The translations under genes and the position numbers were made by a program. The notes under the pieces are model-generated. The model saw nothing but the letters and a program-made list of their open reading frames with translations. It did not search any database and was not told the origin of the DNA. Below, piece by piece: positions 9,068-17,616 of a stretch of DNA of 64,000 nucleotides (position 1 is its first letter; every line of letters starts with the position of its first letter). The stretch comes from Rhizobium lusitanum (GTDB lineage Bacteria > Pseudomonadota > Alphaproteobacteria > Rhizobiales > Rhizobiaceae), in assembly GCF_014189535.1 (NCBI RefSeq), contig NZ_CP050308.1, positions 1,736,001 through 1,800,000 on the forward strand, read 5' to 3'.

Positions 9068-9721
9068 CTATTTCGCGAGAACAATATGCGTGGCTCGATC
9101 TGTCGGAACATGTTCGATTGTCCGGTATCCCAGAGCATGGAGATCAATGCCGTTGAAGAGCGGTTCTCCTTGGCCAAGCACGGTGGGGACAAAAGCAAGG
9201 TGAATTTCATCGACATGGCCGGCCTGAACATATTGCCTCACAGTCTCGGCACCGCCGCCAATCTTGATGTCTTTTACGCCTGCCGCTTCGCGCGCCTTTT
9301 GCAACGCCTCATCAATGCCACCTGTGACAAAGTGAAATGTCGTCCCACCGAGCATCTCGATTGATGGTCTGGGATAATGTGTCAGTATGAAAGTCGGTGC
9401 GTGATAAGGCGGATTGTCGCCCCACCAGCCTTTCCATTGATCGTCCGGCCATTCCCCACGAATAGGCCCAAACATGTTACGGCCAAGGATGAAGGCACCG
9501 AAACCTTCCATCGCGCGCTGGCCGAACCGATCATCTAGGCCCGTTTCTCCGTCGTCTTTTCCGAGCATCTGACGAAACGCCCGCGTCGGGAAAAACCACT
9601 GAAAAAGTTCCTCGCCTCGCAAACCAAGCGGCCGATCTAAACTCTGATCGATACCCGCAGCGAAGCCATCAAGCGAGACACTGAACCCAGCAACTTTTAC
9701 TTTAGTCAATTGTACCTCCAT
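9068..9721 (-). CDS. Dihydrofolate reductase-like (RibD C-terminal domain) protein
   Basis: A stand-alone RibD_C/DHFR-fold protein of 217 aa, predicted to be an NADPH-dependent reductase in the cytoplasm. It opens with KVKVAGFSVSLDGF, typical of the YyaP/YwjB-like branch. A GAFILGRNMFGP strand, a GGTTFHFVTGG loop and the KIGGGAETVRQYV cofactor-side strand follow, and it ends in LFNGIDL. The ATG at 9721 begins the conserved N-terminus. Lack of a deaminase domain rules out full RibD. Members near other genes have been linked to pterin, riboflavin or xenobiotic reduction, and nothing here fixes the substrate. Confidence 0.8.
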   Translation of the reverse strand: MEVQLTKVKVAGFSVSLDGFAAGIDQSLDRPLGLRGEELFQWFFPTRAFRQMLGKDDGETGLDDRFGQRAMEGFGAFILGRNMFGPIRGEWPDDQWKGWWGDNPPYHAPTFILTHYPRPSIEMLGGTTFHFVTGGIDEALQKAREAAGVKDIKIGGGAETVRQYVQAGHVDEIHLAFVPTVLGQGEPLFNGIDLHALGYRTIEHVPTDRATHIVLAK

Positions 9722-10022
9722 ACATGCCGGCACTATAGGGCAGAGATCCGCGCCGGCGCATTGCGGCTAACTCCGTTCACTAGGACGATTGGCGTTGTCG
9801 GGAGTCGACAACTTATTTTATATTTTTTCGATCATACCGAATGGATGGAGAACCCCTTTCCCTCTCCGCCACATGATGGAACTTTTTGGAATCGGAATTT
9901 CCGATATCGCCTTTCTGATAAATGAATTTGCGAATGCGGCGAAATCGGGTCACCTTTTCTTCCGGGAACAAAAGCCAGCCACTGGCTCCATAATATCAAG
10001 GCTCAAAAACCGGGAGACTCCG
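9722..10022. promoter_or_regulatory. Intergenic region with short palindrome upstream of the ydcS-like gene
   Basis: This 300-bp gap between divergent genes holds no convincing coding sequence, although a frame runs in from 9789 without a ribosome site. It contains an inverted repeat with 7-bp arms and a 1-nt centre (ATCGGAA-T-TTCCGAT, 9891-9905). An AT-rich stretch lies at 9811-9835. These could carry the operator and promoter of the downstream transport cluster. Confidence 0.4.
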
Positions 10023-11183
10023 ATGAAGCATTTGCTGAAATCATGCACGGCTGCACTCGCATGCCTAAGTTTCGCCACGCAGGTCATCGCCGCCGAGCCG
10101 CTGAAGACGCTTGGCAAGGGCGAAGGAGCCGTGAGCATCGTCGCCTGGGCCGGCTATATCGAGCGCGGCGAAAGCGACAAGAGTTACGACTGGGTCACCG
10201 GCTTCGAGAAAGAGACCGGCTGCAAGGTCAGCGTCAAGACCGCCGCGACATCGGATGAAATGGTGGCGCTGATGAACGAAGGCGGCTTCGACCTCGTCAC
10301 CGCTTCCGGTGACGCATCGCTGCGGCTCGTTGCCGGTAAGCGCGTCCAGCCGATCAACACGGATCTGATCCCGAGCTGGAAAAATCTCGACGACCGGTTG
10401 AAGAATGCGCCTTGGCATACCGTCAACGGCGTTCACTACGGCATACCCTATCTCTGGGGGCCGAACGTGCTGATGTACAATACCGACGCCTTCAAGGATC
10501 AGGCACCGAAGAGCTGGAATGTCGTCTTCGAGGAAATGACCCTGCCGGACGGCAAGTCCAACAAGGGCCGCGTCCAGGCCTATGACGGCCCGATCTATAT
10601 TGCCGACGCCGCTCTCTACCTGATGGCCCACAAGCCGGAACTCGGCATCAAGGATCCGTACGAACTCAACGAAGACCAGTACAAGGCCGCTCTCGATCTG
10701 TTGCGCGGCCAGCGCAAACTGGTCAGCCGCTATTGGCATGACGCCATGATCCAGACGGACGATTTCAAGAACGAAGGCGTCGTCGCCTCCGGCTCCTGGC
10801 CGTTCCAGGTGAACCTGTTGCAGGCCGACAAGCAGAAGATCGCCTCGACCTTCCCCGACGAAGGCGCGACCGGATGGGCCGATACCACCATGCTGCATGT
10901 CGACAGCGAGCATCCGAACTGCGCCTATATGTGGATGGAACACTCGCTGCAAGCCAAGGTCCAGGGCGACGCCGCCGCCTGGTTCGGTGCCGTGCCCTCG
11001 GTTCCCGCCGCCTGCAAAGGCAACGAACTGCTCACCGACAGCGGTTGCGCCACCAACGGCTATGAGCATTTCGACAAGATCAAGTTCTGGAAAACCCCGG
11101 TCGCCAAGTGCACGAGCGAGAGCGAATGCGTGCCTTACCATCGCTGGGTTTCCGACTATATCGGCGTGATTGGGGGCAGATAA
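10023..11183 (+). CDS. ABC transporter substrate-binding protein, polyamine type (YdcS/PotD-like)
   Basis: A 386-aa periplasmic binding protein with a clear Sec signal (MKHLLKSCTAALACLSF..., cleavage near AAEP at about residue 24). The mature part matches the PotD/YdcS group: VAWAGYIERGESDKSYDWV, then GGFDLVTASGDASLRLVAG and GIPYLWGPNVLMYNTDAF. The frame is open upstream, but the ATG at 10023 follows GGGAGACTCC and begins the signal peptide. It is the first of five plus-strand genes in the same order as E. coli ydcS-ydcT-ydcU-ydcV-patD. Putrescine or a related amine is therefore the likely ligand. Confidence 0.88.
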   Translation: MKHLLKSCTAALACLSFATQVIAAEPLKTLGKGEGAVSIVAWAGYIERGESDKSYDWVTGFEKETGCKVSVKTAATSDEMVALMNEGGFDLVTASGDASLRLVAGKRVQPINTDLIPSWKNLDDRLKNAPWHTVNGVHYGIPYLWGPNVLMYNTDAFKDQAPKSWNVVFEEMTLPDGKSNKGRVQAYDGPIYIADAALYLMAHKPELGIKDPYELNEDQYKAALDLLRGQRKLVSRYWHDAMIQTDDFKNEGVVASGSWPFQVNLLQADKQKIASTFPDEGATGWADTTMLHVDSEHPNCAYMWMEHSLQAKVQGDAAAWFGAVPSVPAACKGNELLTDSGCATNGYEHFDKIKFWKTPVAKCTSESECVPYHRWVSDYIGVIGGR

Positions 11184-11355
11184 CTCACGCCGATCACGGC
11201 GATCGTCTCTCCATCGCAAGGAGTGGCGATCCCGCCGGGACGATGAGGGGAGCGGCATCCACAGCCCCTCGTCGCCTCGCCGAGCCCCCTCCGAAGGGAG
11301 AGGGCAAGATGGAAATATGCGCCCTATCATCTCTGCATATCCTTGGAGCACCCCA
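11184..11355. other. Intercistronic region with stacked hairpins
   Basis: A 172-bp gap between the binding-protein gene and its ATPase gene. It contains CGCCG-ATCA-CGGCG at 11188-11201 and GAGGGG/CCCCTC arms at 11245-11250 and 11265-11270. A CCCTCCGAAGGGAGAGGG-like stem lies at about 11285-11303. Such structures after a binding-protein gene often stabilise its message or attenuate read-through into the membrane genes. No gene is seen. Confidence 0.45.
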
Positions 11356-12342
11356 ATGACCGCCGTTCGTTTCCAGCAGGTATCGCGCCATTTCGGCCAG
11401 GTCCGCGCCGTCGACCGCGTCGATCTGGAGATCGCGCCCGGCGAATTCTTCGCCATGCTCGGCCCCTCCGGCTCCGGCAAGACCACCTGCCTGAGATTGA
11501 TTGCCGGCTTTGAGCAGCCGAGCGGCGGCCATATCGAGATTTTCGGCGAGACCGCCGAGGGCGTGCCGCCCTACCGGCGCAACGTCAACACCGTGTTTCA
11601 GGACTACGCCCTCTTCCCGCACCTCAACATCCTCGACAACGTCGCCTACGGGCTGATGGTCAAGGGCATCGGCAAAGTGGAGCGTCTGCGCGCCGCCGAA
11701 CAGGCACTGGAAATGGTGAAACTGCCGGGGTACGGCGCCCGCCGCCCCGGCCAGCTCTCCGGTGGCCAGCGGCAGCGCGTGGCGCTCGCCCGCGCGCTCG
11801 TCAACAAGCCGAAAGTCCTCCTTCTCGACGAGCCGCTCGGCGCATTGGACCTGAAGCTGCGCGAGCAGATGCAGGAGGAGTTGAAGAGCCTGCAGCGCGC
11901 ACTGGGCATCACCTTCGTCTTCGTCACCCACGACCAGGGCGAGGCACTGTCCATGGCCGACCGCGTCGCCGTCTTCAACAATGGCAAGATCGTGCAAGAG
12001 GGCACGCCACACGACATCTATCAGCGGCCGAAGACCAGATTCGTCGCCGATTTCGTCGGCTCCTCCAATGTGATCGCGCCCGAGATCATGTCATCGCTTG
12101 GCGGCGAACGACGCTGGGCGAGCCTGCGGCCCGAGGCTATCCGTGTTGGCGATAGTGCCGGCCTTGCCGCCACTGTGCAGGCAACCAACTTCCTTGGTGC
12201 CGCCACCCGCCTCTCCGTTGAAACGCAAGGCACACGGCTACATGTCACCGTGCCGGCCGGCCAGCCGATCCCGGAAACCGGCGCCTCGGTCCGCCTCGCC
12301 TGGGCACCTGCCGACGTGCACTATATGGACGACGCGGCATGA
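11356..12342 (+). CDS. ABC transporter ATP-binding protein, polyamine type (YdcT/PotA-like)
   Basis: A 328-aa ATPase subunit of an importer. Walker A is GPSGSGKTT, the Q-loop is in FQDYALFPHL, the signature is [15 protein letters not shown], Walker B is VLLLDEPLGALD, and the switch His is in FVTHDQGEA. A TOBE-type C-terminal domain follows (about residues 240-328), as in PotA/CysA-type ATPases. The ATG at 11356 begins the standard N-terminus; upstream in-frame sequence is the hairpin region. It overlaps the next permease gene by 4 bp (ATGA), so the two are translationally coupled. Confidence 0.93.
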   Translation: MTAVRFQQVSRHFGQVRAVDRVDLEIAPGEFFAMLGPSGSGKTTCLRLIAGFEQPSGGHIEIFGETAEGVPPYRRNVNTVFQDYALFPHLNILDNVAYGLMVKGIGKVERLRAAEQALEMVKLPGYGARRPGQLSGGQRQRVALARALVNKPKVLLLDEPLGALDLKLREQMQEELKSLQRALGITFVFVTHDQGEALSMADRVAVFNNGKIVQEGTPHDIYQRPKTRFVADFVGSSNVIAPEIMSSLGGERRWASLRPEAIRVGDSAGLAATVQATNFLGAATRLSVETQGTRLHVTVPAGQPIPETGASVRLAWAPADVHYMDDAA

Positions 12343-13310
12343 CGATGGCGAGCATCACCACCGCCGCGCCTGCGCCCACATCGATACTGCCAAGCCGGGG
12401 CGGTTTCTTCGGCCGCCTTTCGGATCTCTTCTGGCGCCGCCCGAAGCTCTTCCTCTTCCTGATGCTGACGCCGCCACTGCTCTGGCTCGGAATCATCTAT
12501 ATCGGCGCGCTGATCGCGCTGCTGCTGCAAAGCTTCTTCTCGATCGACGATTTCTCCGGAATGGTGAACTATGAATTCACGCTCGCGACCTATGCGCAGC
12601 TGTTGAATTCCGCCAATTTCGACATCATCGTCCGCACCGTCACCATGGCGGCGCTAGTGACCATTGCCTCCGCCTTCGTCGCCTTCCCGATTGCCTATTA
12701 TGCCGCGCGCTATGCGCAGGGGAAATGGAAAGCGCTGTTCTATCTCGGCGTGATGCTGCCGCTCTGGTCGAGTTACCTCGTCAAGGTCTATGCCTGGAAG
12801 CTGATCCTCGCCAAGGAAGGCATTCTGACCTGGCTTTTCGGCAAGCTCTACCTCGGCTGGCTGCTCGATGGCGTGCTTGCCTTGCCCATCATCGGCGGCA
12901 ACTCGCTGTCGGTGAGCTATATCGGCACCTTCCTTGTCTTCGTCTACATCTGGCTGCCTTACATGATCCTACCGACACAGGCCGCCCTTGAACGCGTGCC
13001 CACCAATCTGCTCGAAGCCTCCTCCGATCTCGGCGCCATGCCAAACCAGACCTTCCGCACGGTGCTGCTGCCTCTGGCGCTCCCCGGCATCGTCGCCGGC
13101 TCGATATTCACCTTCTCGCTGACGCTCGGCGACTACATCATCCCGCAGATCATCGGCTCGTCGCGCCTCTTCATCGGCCAGGCGGTCTATGCGCAGCAGG
13201 GCACGGCCGGCAATGTGCCGCTCGCCGCCGCCTTCTCGGTGGTGCCGATCGTCATCATGGCCATCTATCTCTGGATCGCCAAGAAACAGGGGGCCTTCGA
13301 TGCGCTCTGA
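12339..13310 (+). CDS. ABC transporter permease, polyamine type (YdcU/PotB-like)
   Basis: A 323-aa inner-membrane permease with about six transmembrane helices after a polar N-terminus of 45 residues. The BPD_transp_1 coupling loop [20 protein letters not shown] (residues about 228-247) contacts the ATPase. The ATG overlaps the ATPase stop, and its own 3' end overlaps the next permease gene by 11 bp. Sequence and order match the PotB-like subunit of a spermidine/putrescine-type importer. Confidence 0.92.
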   Translation: MTMASITTAAPAPTSILPSRGGFFGRLSDLFWRRPKLFLFLMLTPPLLWLGIIYIGALIALLLQSFFSIDDFSGMVNYEFTLATYAQLLNSANFDIIVRTVTMAALVTIASAFVAFPIAYYAARYAQGKWKALFYLGVMLPLWSSYLVKVYAWKLILAKEGILTWLFGKLYLGWLLDGVLALPIIGGNSLSVSYIGTFLVFVYIWLPYMILPTQAALERVPTNLLEASSDLGAMPNQTFRTVLLPLALPGIVAGSIFTFSLTLGDYIIPQIIGSSRLFIGQAVYAQQGTAGNVPLAAAFSVVPIVIMAIYLWIAKKQGAFDAL

Positions 13311-14115
13311 TCGCGGCCAACGCGCCTCCCTGCCCCTGAAGACCGCCGCCGGCTGCGGCCTACTCTTCCTGCATCTGCCGATCCTCTTGATCTTCGTCTA
13401 TGCCTTCACGACGGAAGAAAAGAGCTATCAGTGGCCGCCACCCGGCTTCACGCTGCAATGGTTCGGCATTGCCTGGAACCGGCCGGATGTCTGGTCGTCG
13501 CTGGCGCTGTCGGTGCAGGTGGCAACCATCGCCACCGCCATTGCCCTGGTGCTCGGCACGCTTTGCGCTGCCGCCGTCAGCCAGACGAAATTCTTCGGCC
13601 GCGAGGCGATCTCGCTGCTGGTCATCCTGCCGATCGCGCTCCCCGGCATCATCACTGGTATCGCGCTGCGATCGGCCTTCAGCCTGTTCGACATTCCCTT
13701 CTCGGTCTGGACCATCGTTCTCGGTCACGCCACCTTCTGCGTCGTGGTCGTCTATAACAATGCCGTCGCCCGCTTCCGCCGCACCTCCGGTTCGCTGATC
13801 GAGGCCTCGATGGACCTTGGCGCCGATGGCTTCCAGACCTTCCGCCATGTTATCCTGCCGAATATCGGCACGGCGCTGCTGGCCGGCGGCATGCTCGCCT
13901 TCGCGCTGTCCTTCGACGAGGTCATCGTCACCACCTTCACCGGCGGCCAGCAAATGACGCTGCCGATCTGGATGCTGCAGGAGCTCATTCGCCCGCGCCA
14001 GCGCCCCGTCACCAATGTCGTCGCCATGGTCGTGGTGCTCGTCACCTTCCTGCCAATCCTGGCAGCCTATTATCTTACCCGCGACGGCGACCAGATCGCC
14101 GGCGGCGGCAAATAA
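13300..14115 (+). CDS. ABC transporter permease, polyamine type (YdcV/PotC-like)
   Basis: A 271-aa second permease with six predicted membrane helices and the coupling loop [20 protein letters not shown]. The start ATG at 13300 lies inside the 3' end of the preceding permease gene (11-bp overlap) and gives the usual short cytoplasmic N-terminus ([14 protein letters not shown]). It is followed 12 bp later by the dehydrogenase gene, which has an AGGGAG-type ribosome site. Together with its neighbours it forms a complete type I importer. Confidence 0.92.
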   Translation: MRSDRGQRASLPLKTAAGCGLLFLHLPILLIFVYAFTTEEKSYQWPPPGFTLQWFGIAWNRPDVWSSLALSVQVATIATAIALVLGTLCAAAVSQTKFFGREAISLLVILPIALPGIITGIALRSAFSLFDIPFSVWTIVLGHATFCVVVVYNNAVARFRRTSGSLIEASMDLGADGFQTFRHVILPNIGTALLAGGMLAFALSFDEVIVTTFTGGQQMTLPIWMLQELIRPRQRPVTNVVAMVVVLVTFLPILAAYYLTRDGDQIAGGGK

Positions 14116-14127
14116 AGGGAGATTATT

Positions 14128-15555
14128 ATGGACATCCAAATGCTGATCGGCTCCCGCTTCGAGGCGGGCACGGAAACGGAAGAGCATATCCTCAACCCAA
14201 AGACCGGCGAAACCGTGCTCAACCTGCCTGAGGCGTCACTCGGTCAGATCGACGCCGCCGTCGACGCTGCCGAAAAGGCGTTCACGAGCTGGTCGCAGAC
14301 CACGCCCGGCCAGCGCTCCACCTATCTCCTCAAGATCGCCGACGCCATTGAAAGAGATGCCGAGGGCTTTGCAGCGCTGGAAGCGCTCAACTGCGGCAAG
14401 CCGATCAATGCCGTGCTCAATGACGAGATCCCCGCCATCGTCGATTGCTATCGCTTCTTCGCCGGCGCGGTGCGCAACCTGCATGGCCCGGTCGCCGGCG
14501 AATACCTGCCCGGCCACACCTCGATGATCCGCCGCGATCCGATCGGCATCGTCGGCTCCATCGCCCCCTGGAACTACCCATTGATGATGATGGCCTGGAA
14601 GCTGGCGCCGGCCATAGCCGGCGGCAACACCGTCGTCTTCAAACCTTCCGAACAGACGCCGCTGACGGCACTTAAGATGGCGAAGCTGCTGGCGGATATC
14701 CTTCCCGAAGGCGTCGTCAACGTTATCCTCGGCCGTGGCGAGAGCGTCGGCAACGCGCTGATCAACCATCCGAAGATTGGCATGGTGTCGATCACCGGCG
14801 ATGTCGCCACCGGCAAGAAGGTGTTGCAGGCCGCCGCCAAGACAGTGAAGCGCACGCATCTGGAACTCGGCGGCAAGGCCCCGGTCATCGTCTTCGACGA
14901 TGCCGATATCGACGCCGTCGTCGCCGGCATCCGCACCTTCGGCTATTACAATGCCGGCCAGGACTGCACCGCAGCCTGCCGCATCTATGCAGACGCCAGG
15001 GTCTACGATAATTTCGTCGCCGACCTCACCTCCGCCGTCTCCAGCATCAAGTTCAATCTGGCCGACGACACCGAAAACGAAATCGGCCCACTGATCTCCA
15101 AGCGCCAGCGCGACCGCGTCGAAAGCTTCGTCGCCCGCGCCGCCGAACACAAGCACATGGAGATCACCACCGGCGGCAAGACGTCCGGCGACCGAGGCTT
15201 CTTCTACGCTCCGACCATCGTTGCCGGCGCGACGCAGGACGACGAGATTGTTCGCCGCGAAGTCTTCGGCCCCGTCGTCTCCGTCACCCGCTTCACCAAT
15301 CCCGACGACGCCGTCGCCTGGGCCAATGACAGCGACTACGGCCTCGCCTCCTCCGTTTGGACCAAGGACATCAGCCGTGGCATGCAGACCGCCGCCCGCC
15401 TGCAATATGGCTGCACCTGGATCAACACCCACTTCATGCTGGTCAACGAAATGCCGCATGGCGGGCTCAAGCAATCCGGCTACGGCAAGGACATGTCAGT
15501 CTACGCTCTGGAGGACTACACCGCCGTCCGGCATGTGATGATCAATCATGGGTAG
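14128..15555 (+). CDS. patD: Gamma-aminobutyraldehyde dehydrogenase (PatD-like)
   Basis: A 475-aa NAD(P)-dependent aldehyde dehydrogenase, probably oxidising 4-aminobutanal from putrescine to GABA in the cytoplasm. The catalytic Cys is in NAGQDCTAA, the general-base Glu in LELGGKAP, and the cofactor site includes SIAPWNYPL and ITGDVATGK. Gene order after a polyamine-type ABC transporter equals E. coli ydcSTUV-patD. No transaminase (PatA) is present in the window, so the aldehyde must come from elsewhere. Betaine-aldehyde dehydrogenase is the main alternative, since the families are close. Confidence 0.85.
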   Translation: MDIQMLIGSRFEAGTETEEHILNPKTGETVLNLPEASLGQIDAAVDAAEKAFTSWSQTTPGQRSTYLLKIADAIERDAEGFAALEALNCGKPINAVLNDEIPAIVDCYRFFAGAVRNLHGPVAGEYLPGHTSMIRRDPIGIVGSIAPWNYPLMMMAWKLAPAIAGGNTVVFKPSEQTPLTALKMAKLLADILPEGVVNVILGRGESVGNALINHPKIGMVSITGDVATGKKVLQAAAKTVKRTHLELGGKAPVIVFDDADIDAVVAGIRTFGYYNAGQDCTAACRIYADARVYDNFVADLTSAVSSIKFNLADDTENEIGPLISKRQRDRVESFVARAAEHKHMEITTGGKTSGDRGFFYAPTIVAGATQDDEIVRREVFGPVVSVTRFTNPDDAVAWANDSDYGLASSVWTKDISRGMQTAARLQYGCTWINTHFMLVNEMPHGGLKQSGYGKDMSVYALEDYTAVRHVMINHG

Positions 15556-15583
15556 GAGTGAGGCGCGGTTCGGCGCAACCGAA

Positions 15584-15608
15584 GCAATCGACCCAGAGGG
15601 TCGATTGC
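15584..15608 (+). terminator. Stem-loop after patD
   Basis: A perfect 10-bp stem (GCAATCGACC / GGTCGATTGC) with a 5-nt loop lies 29 bp after the patD stop. There is no following T tract, so it may be a weak or Rho-assisted terminator. The rest of 15556-15794 shows no gene. Confidence 0.5.
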
Positions 15609-15794
15609 AGCGACGAACGCCCTGAGCCAAAGCGAAGAGCCGGCTGGTGCGGCATACACAGATCCCATTTCGCCTTCGCGGGCGAGGTGGGCTCCTGTAG
15701 AGCAGCACAGCCTTCACTCCTCGATCAAAACGGCAGCGGAACAATTTCCCGTTTCATGCGTCTCTACTGAACGCAATGCAGAGGAGATTTCCCC

Positions 15795-15968
15795 ATGCTG
15801 AAATGGGCCATTATATTCTTCGTGATTTCCCTGATCGCCGGCTTTTTCGGCTTTTCCGGCGTTTCGGCCGCAACGGCAAAGATTGCCCGTGTGCTCTTTG
15901 CCATCTTCCTGATCGTCTTCCTGTTGTTCCTGATCATGGCGGTCACGGCCGGCAACATGGTGCTGTGA
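15795..15968 (+). CDS. UPF0391/DUF1328 small membrane protein, 57 aa
   Basis: A 57-aa, almost entirely hydrophobic protein with two predicted membrane helices separated by the conserved [20 protein letters not shown] turn. This is the YtjA/UPF0391 family pattern. An AGAGGAG ribosome site precedes the ATG. Members occur widely in proteobacteria and are often stress-responsive, but their role is not established. A hairpin follows the stop codon. Confidence 0.9.
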   Translation: MLKWAIIFFVISLIAGFFGFSGVSAATAKIARVLFAIFLIVFLLFLIMAVTAGNMVL

Positions 15969-15984
15969 CGAGCGAGTGATCCGA

Positions 15985-16010
15985 GGGCGAGCCTTATACC
16001 AGGCTCGCCC
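15985..16010. terminator. Hairpin between convergent membrane-protein genes
   Basis: GGGCGAGCC and GGCTCGCCC form a perfect 9-bp stem around an 8-nt loop. It follows the UPF0391 stop and overlaps the last codons of the convergent DUF1345 gene. It is a plausible terminator for the plus-strand gene, though it lacks a T tract. Confidence 0.5.
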
Positions 16011-16668
16011 CGACATTGATCGCCAACGCCAGGATTGTCGTATTGAACAGGAACGACAGGATGGAATGCAGCAGCACCAGCTTGCGCATGCTGACCGAGG
16101 AAACGCCGATATCGGCGGTCTGGGAGGCAACGCCGATGGTGAAGGAGAAATAGAGGAAATCCCAATAGATCGGCTCCTCCACCGGCGCGGCGAACACCAA
16201 TCCCTCCCCCTTGCCCGGGCCGCCATAAAAGCGGTGCGCGTAGTGGATGGTGAAAAGAATGTGCAGGAACGCCCAGGAGATCAGGATCGTCACGATCGCC
16301 ATCGCGACGCGGAAAAACGCCACCTCGGGCGGTGCATCCTTGATGCCCAGCAGATCCAGGGCGATGCCACCAATGCTGGCGACCGCCGCGGCGATCGACA
16401 GGAACAAGAGCAATGCATCCGAGAAATCAAGATCGGCGGAACGCTGGCGGATACGACGCGCATCGGCCGTTAACATACGGTACAAGCTGTAGAGGATATA
16501 GGTGACGGCGGTCGTATCCCAGGCGATGAGCATATTGCTCGCATTCACGGTGCGTGAGGTCAGAAGCAGGAAAACCGCTACTCCGATCGCAATGGCAACT
16601 AGAATTACCTGATGCTTGCGCAGCAGCACGAGGCTTCTAGAACGATGCAGCTGTCCGTTCACGCCCAT
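15994..16668 (-). CDS. DUF1345 family membrane protein
   Basis: A 224-aa inner-membrane protein with about five to six hydrophobic helices. Family hallmarks are the AWDTTAVTYILYSLYRMLTA segment and the C-terminal PIYWDFLYFSFTIGVASQTAD-type motif (shown in part), followed by a short helix near SVSMRKLVLLHSILSFLFNT. The function of this family is unknown. The gene is monocistronic, converging with the UPF0391 gene and separated by about 110 bp from the SDR gene. Confidence 0.88.
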   Translation of the reverse strand: MGVNGQLHRSRSLVLLRKHQVILVAIAIGVAVFLLLTSRTVNASNMLIAWDTTAVTYILYSLYRMLTADARRIRQRSADLDFSDALLLFLSIAAAVASIGGIALDLLGIKDAPPEVAFFRVAMAIVTILISWAFLHILFTIHYAHRFYGGPGKGEGLVFAAPVEEPIYWDFLYFSFTIGVASQTADIGVSSVSMRKLVLLHSILSFLFNTTILALAINVGASLV

Positions 16669-16777
16669 GCCATTCTCCAGATTGCAAATCGTCTCTCAGA
16701 CGCCGATTCGCCGATGAGAGTGGCAAATAAAAGGAGACCCCGCAATGCGGAGCCTCCGATCCGAAGGAAGATGGCGC

Positions 16778-17509
16778 TCAGGCCGTCCAGCCGCCATCGA
16801 CGACGTGGATCTGGCCGGTGGTGAAGCCCGCCTCGTCGCCGGCGAGATAGGTTACCAGCGCGGCGATCTCCTCGGCATTCGCAATCCGGCCCATCGGTTG
16901 GCGGGCGATGAAATCGGCCATCGCTTTTTCGTAGTCGCCGGTGGCGCGCAGGCGATCATGCAGCGAAGGGCTGTCGACCGTGCCGGGGCAAATGGCATTG
17001 GCACGGATGCCCTTGGAGACGAAATCGGCGGCGATCGATTTGGTAAGCCCGATGACAGCGGCCTTGGAGGCGCAATAGGCGAAACGGTTCGGCACGCCCT
17101 TCACGCTGGAGGCGACCGACGCCATGTTGACGATTGAGCCCTTGCCCTTTTCCAGCATGCCCGGCAAGAAGGTGCGGCAGGTCGTGTACATCGCCTTGGC
17201 ATTGAGATTGAATGAGAAATCCCAGTCCTTTTCCTCGCAGTCGAGGATCGTGCCGGCATGCACGAAACCGGCGCAATTGAAGAGCACGTCGATCGGGCCG
17301 ATCTCACTAGCGTAAGCCTTGACCGCAGCACTATCGAGCACGTTCAGCACATGCGTGCTGGCGCCTTCCAGCGTCGAGAGCGTCTGCTCATTGATATCGG
17401 TGGCGTAGACATGCGCGCCGAGCGAAATGAAGCGCTCCGCCGTCGCCCGACCAATGCCCTGCCCCGCCGCCGTGATGACGACCTTCTTGCCTTCCAATCC
17501 GTGACCCAT
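16778..17509 (-). CDS. SDR family oxidoreductase (2-keto-3-deoxy-L-fuconate dehydrogenase/BDH2-like)
   Basis: A 243-aa classical short-chain dehydrogenase. The nucleotide motif is TAAGQGIGRA near residue 12; the NCAG motif, catalytic Ser region (NMASVASSVKG) and YCASK Tyr-Lys pair all follow. It resembles the DHRS6/BDH2 and KDF-dehydrogenase branch, which oxidises hydroxy acids including 2-keto-3-deoxy-L-fuconate. The ATG at 17509 starts the family N-terminus; one 7 codons upstream is possible. It is the last gene of the minus-strand catabolic operon, 107 bp after the binding-protein-like gene. In context it likely oxidises a 2-keto-3-deoxy sugar acid. Confidence 0.85.
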   Translation of the reverse strand: MGHGLEGKKVVITAAGQGIGRATAERFISLGAHVYATDINEQTLSTLEGASTHVLNVLDSAAVKAYASEIGPIDVLFNCAGFVHAGTILDCEEKDWDFSFNLNAKAMYTTCRTFLPGMLEKGKGSIVNMASVASSVKGVPNRFAYCASKAAVIGLTKSIAADFVSKGIRANAICPGTVDSPSLHDRLRATGDYEKAMADFIARQPMGRIANAEEIAALVTYLAGDEAGFTTGQIHVVDGGWTA

Positions 17510-17616
17510 AATCCTGATCCTTTCCTCCATGGCTTGATTCCGATCCGGAGAAGCCCAAGGCTGTCTCCGGATAAGAACAAGCGAAAACAGATAGCTAGAG
17601 CCGCTTCACTCTAGCC

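Noticed and set aside
10065..11486. A 470-codon minus-strand frame opposite the ydcS-like and ATPase genes
   Set aside because: It is a mirror frame of clear transport genes; composition and lack of similarity mark it as non-coding.
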